Origin: Mycolicibacterium tusciae JS617 | GTDB taxonomy: Bacteria > Actinomycetota > Actinomycetes > Mycobacteriales > Mycobacteriaceae | NCBI RefSeq assembly: GCF_000243415.2 | Contig: NZ_KI912270.1 | Coordinates: forward strand, 6,467,837 to 6,531,836 | DNA: 64,000 bases | Direction: 5' to 3' | In this document: in pieces, positions 63,572 through 64,000 of the stretch | How positions within the stretch are numbered: position 1 is the first letter of the stretch | How the letters are laid out: the number at the start of each line of letters is the position of its first letter | Position numbers and translations under genes: made by a program | The notes under the pieces: generated by a model | Database searches by the model: none | What the model was told of the DNA's origin: nothing | Seen by the model: only the letters and a program-made list of their open reading frames with translations

Positions 63572-64000
63572 GTCGCACCGTCGCGTGAGGTCGTGAACAT
63601 CGATGTCACCGCGGCCAGTTCGTCGGGCGACAGGCCGGAGGCAGCCATCGGGTCGTGACGGATATCGGCGGCTTGCGGTGCGTTGCCCGCATCGTCGATG
63701 GTGGCGGCCAGTTCGTGAATCGCGGGGTGCTCGAACACCATTCGCGCTGTCAACGCCATTCCGGCATCACGCGCCCTTGCCGCCACCTGCACCGCGAGGA
63801 TGCTGTCGCCGCCGAGGCTGAAGAAGTCGTCGTTGCGTCCGACCTCGGGCACGTCGAGCACCTCGGCCAGCATGGCGGCGAGCACACGTTCGGTGTCGGT
63901 GCTGGCGGGCTGAAATGGCCCTGCGGGCCCTGACCGGCCCGCGGGTGCCGACGGCGCAGTGGCCTCGATGTACTCCACCTCACCGTTGTCGGCCCACCGG
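63568..64000 (-). CDS. mbtE: Mycobactin synthetase MbtE, 3' end only
   Basis: The reverse frame runs off the right edge, so only about the last 144 residues are seen. They contain a peptidyl carrier protein, VLAAMLAEVLDVPEVGRNDDFFSLGGDSILAVQVAARARDAG, with the phosphopantetheine Ser in GGDS. A C-terminal helix pair and a short tail ending TTSRDGAT follow. The ATG of mbtF lies within the mbtE stop codon (ATGA). The N-terminal condensation and adenylation domains lie outside the window. Confidence 0.93.
   Translation of the reverse strand, partial: RWADNGEVEYIEATAPSAPAGRSGPAGPFQPASTDTERVLAAMLAEVLDVPEVGRNDDFFSLGGDSILAVQVAARARDAGMALTARMVFEHPAIHELAATIDDAGNAPQAADIRHDPMAASGLSPDELAAVTSMFTTSRDGAT

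Overview
This window is GC-rich actinobacterial DNA, almost certainly from a Mycobacterium/Mycolicibacterium species. The evidence is the gene content and order: dgt-dnaG, glyS-smtB-zur-uppS-recO-amiA2-era-ybeY-phoH-rsmE-dnaJ2-hrcA and the mycobactin genes mbtH-G-F-E follow the order I remember for the M. tuberculosis Rv2343c-Rv2380c region. Many small exported proteins with mycobacterial-type signal peptides, and frequent GTG starts, agree with this. The species cannot be named from the window alone.

Layout. 1-7 kb: a Ser/Thr/Pro/Ala-rich exported protein cut by the left edge, small membrane and SnoaL-like proteins, an acyl-CoA dehydrogenase, a serine hydrolase operon with two carboxymuconolactone decarboxylase-like proteins, and a lipoprotein transglycosylase. 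7-10.3 kb: a UvrA-like ABC ATPase, a transposase fossil and a CAU-anticodon tRNA. 10.3-19.2 kb: a holin-like membrane protein, a TldD/TldE-type protease pair, an ECF-type transporter (T component plus a fused S-A-A protein), a MarR regulator with an operator-like repeat cluster at its start codon, and an MFS exporter. 19.2-22.1 kb: an insertion-sequence cluster (IS110-type and IS481-type) with fossil sequence between the elements. 22.1-28 kb: a frameshifted phytase-esterase-like lipoprotein gene whose stop codon lies at the IS481 edge, a VIT-family transporter, an acyl-CoA oxidase-like enzyme, a secreted HET-C-like protein, tRNA-Asn and small proteins. 28-47.6 kb: core information-processing and envelope genes. 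47.6-53.3 kb: a variable segment with a 30-bp tandem repeat, a glycosyltransferase remnant, an HD protein, a flavin monooxygenase, an orphan response regulator and a DUF998-like membrane protein. 53.3-64 kb: the iron-uptake block, with irtAB behind an IdeR-box-like site, convergent with mbtH-mbtG-mbtF-mbtE.

How the genes work together. The last 10.7 kb join synthesis of a lysine-containing mycobactin/carboxymycobactin (MbtE, F, G, H) to its importer and reductase (IrtA/IrtB). The core block includes a divergent glyS/smtB-zur metal-response promoter, a polyprenyl-phosphate and DNA-repair pair (uppS/recO), and one long leftward run from hrcA to era covering heat shock, rRNA methylation, rRNA processing and ribosome assembly.

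Two genes (the phytase-like lipoprotein and the TPM-domain protein) each carry an apparent one-base insertion in a short G/C run. These may be real lesions or sequencing errors. No CRISPR array, prophage or clearly new defence system was seen. The most unusual structures are the repeat array that ends exactly at a GTG start codon, the IS110 element with a strong hairpin in its 3' flank, the MarR operator cluster, and the long hairpin inside the era operon.
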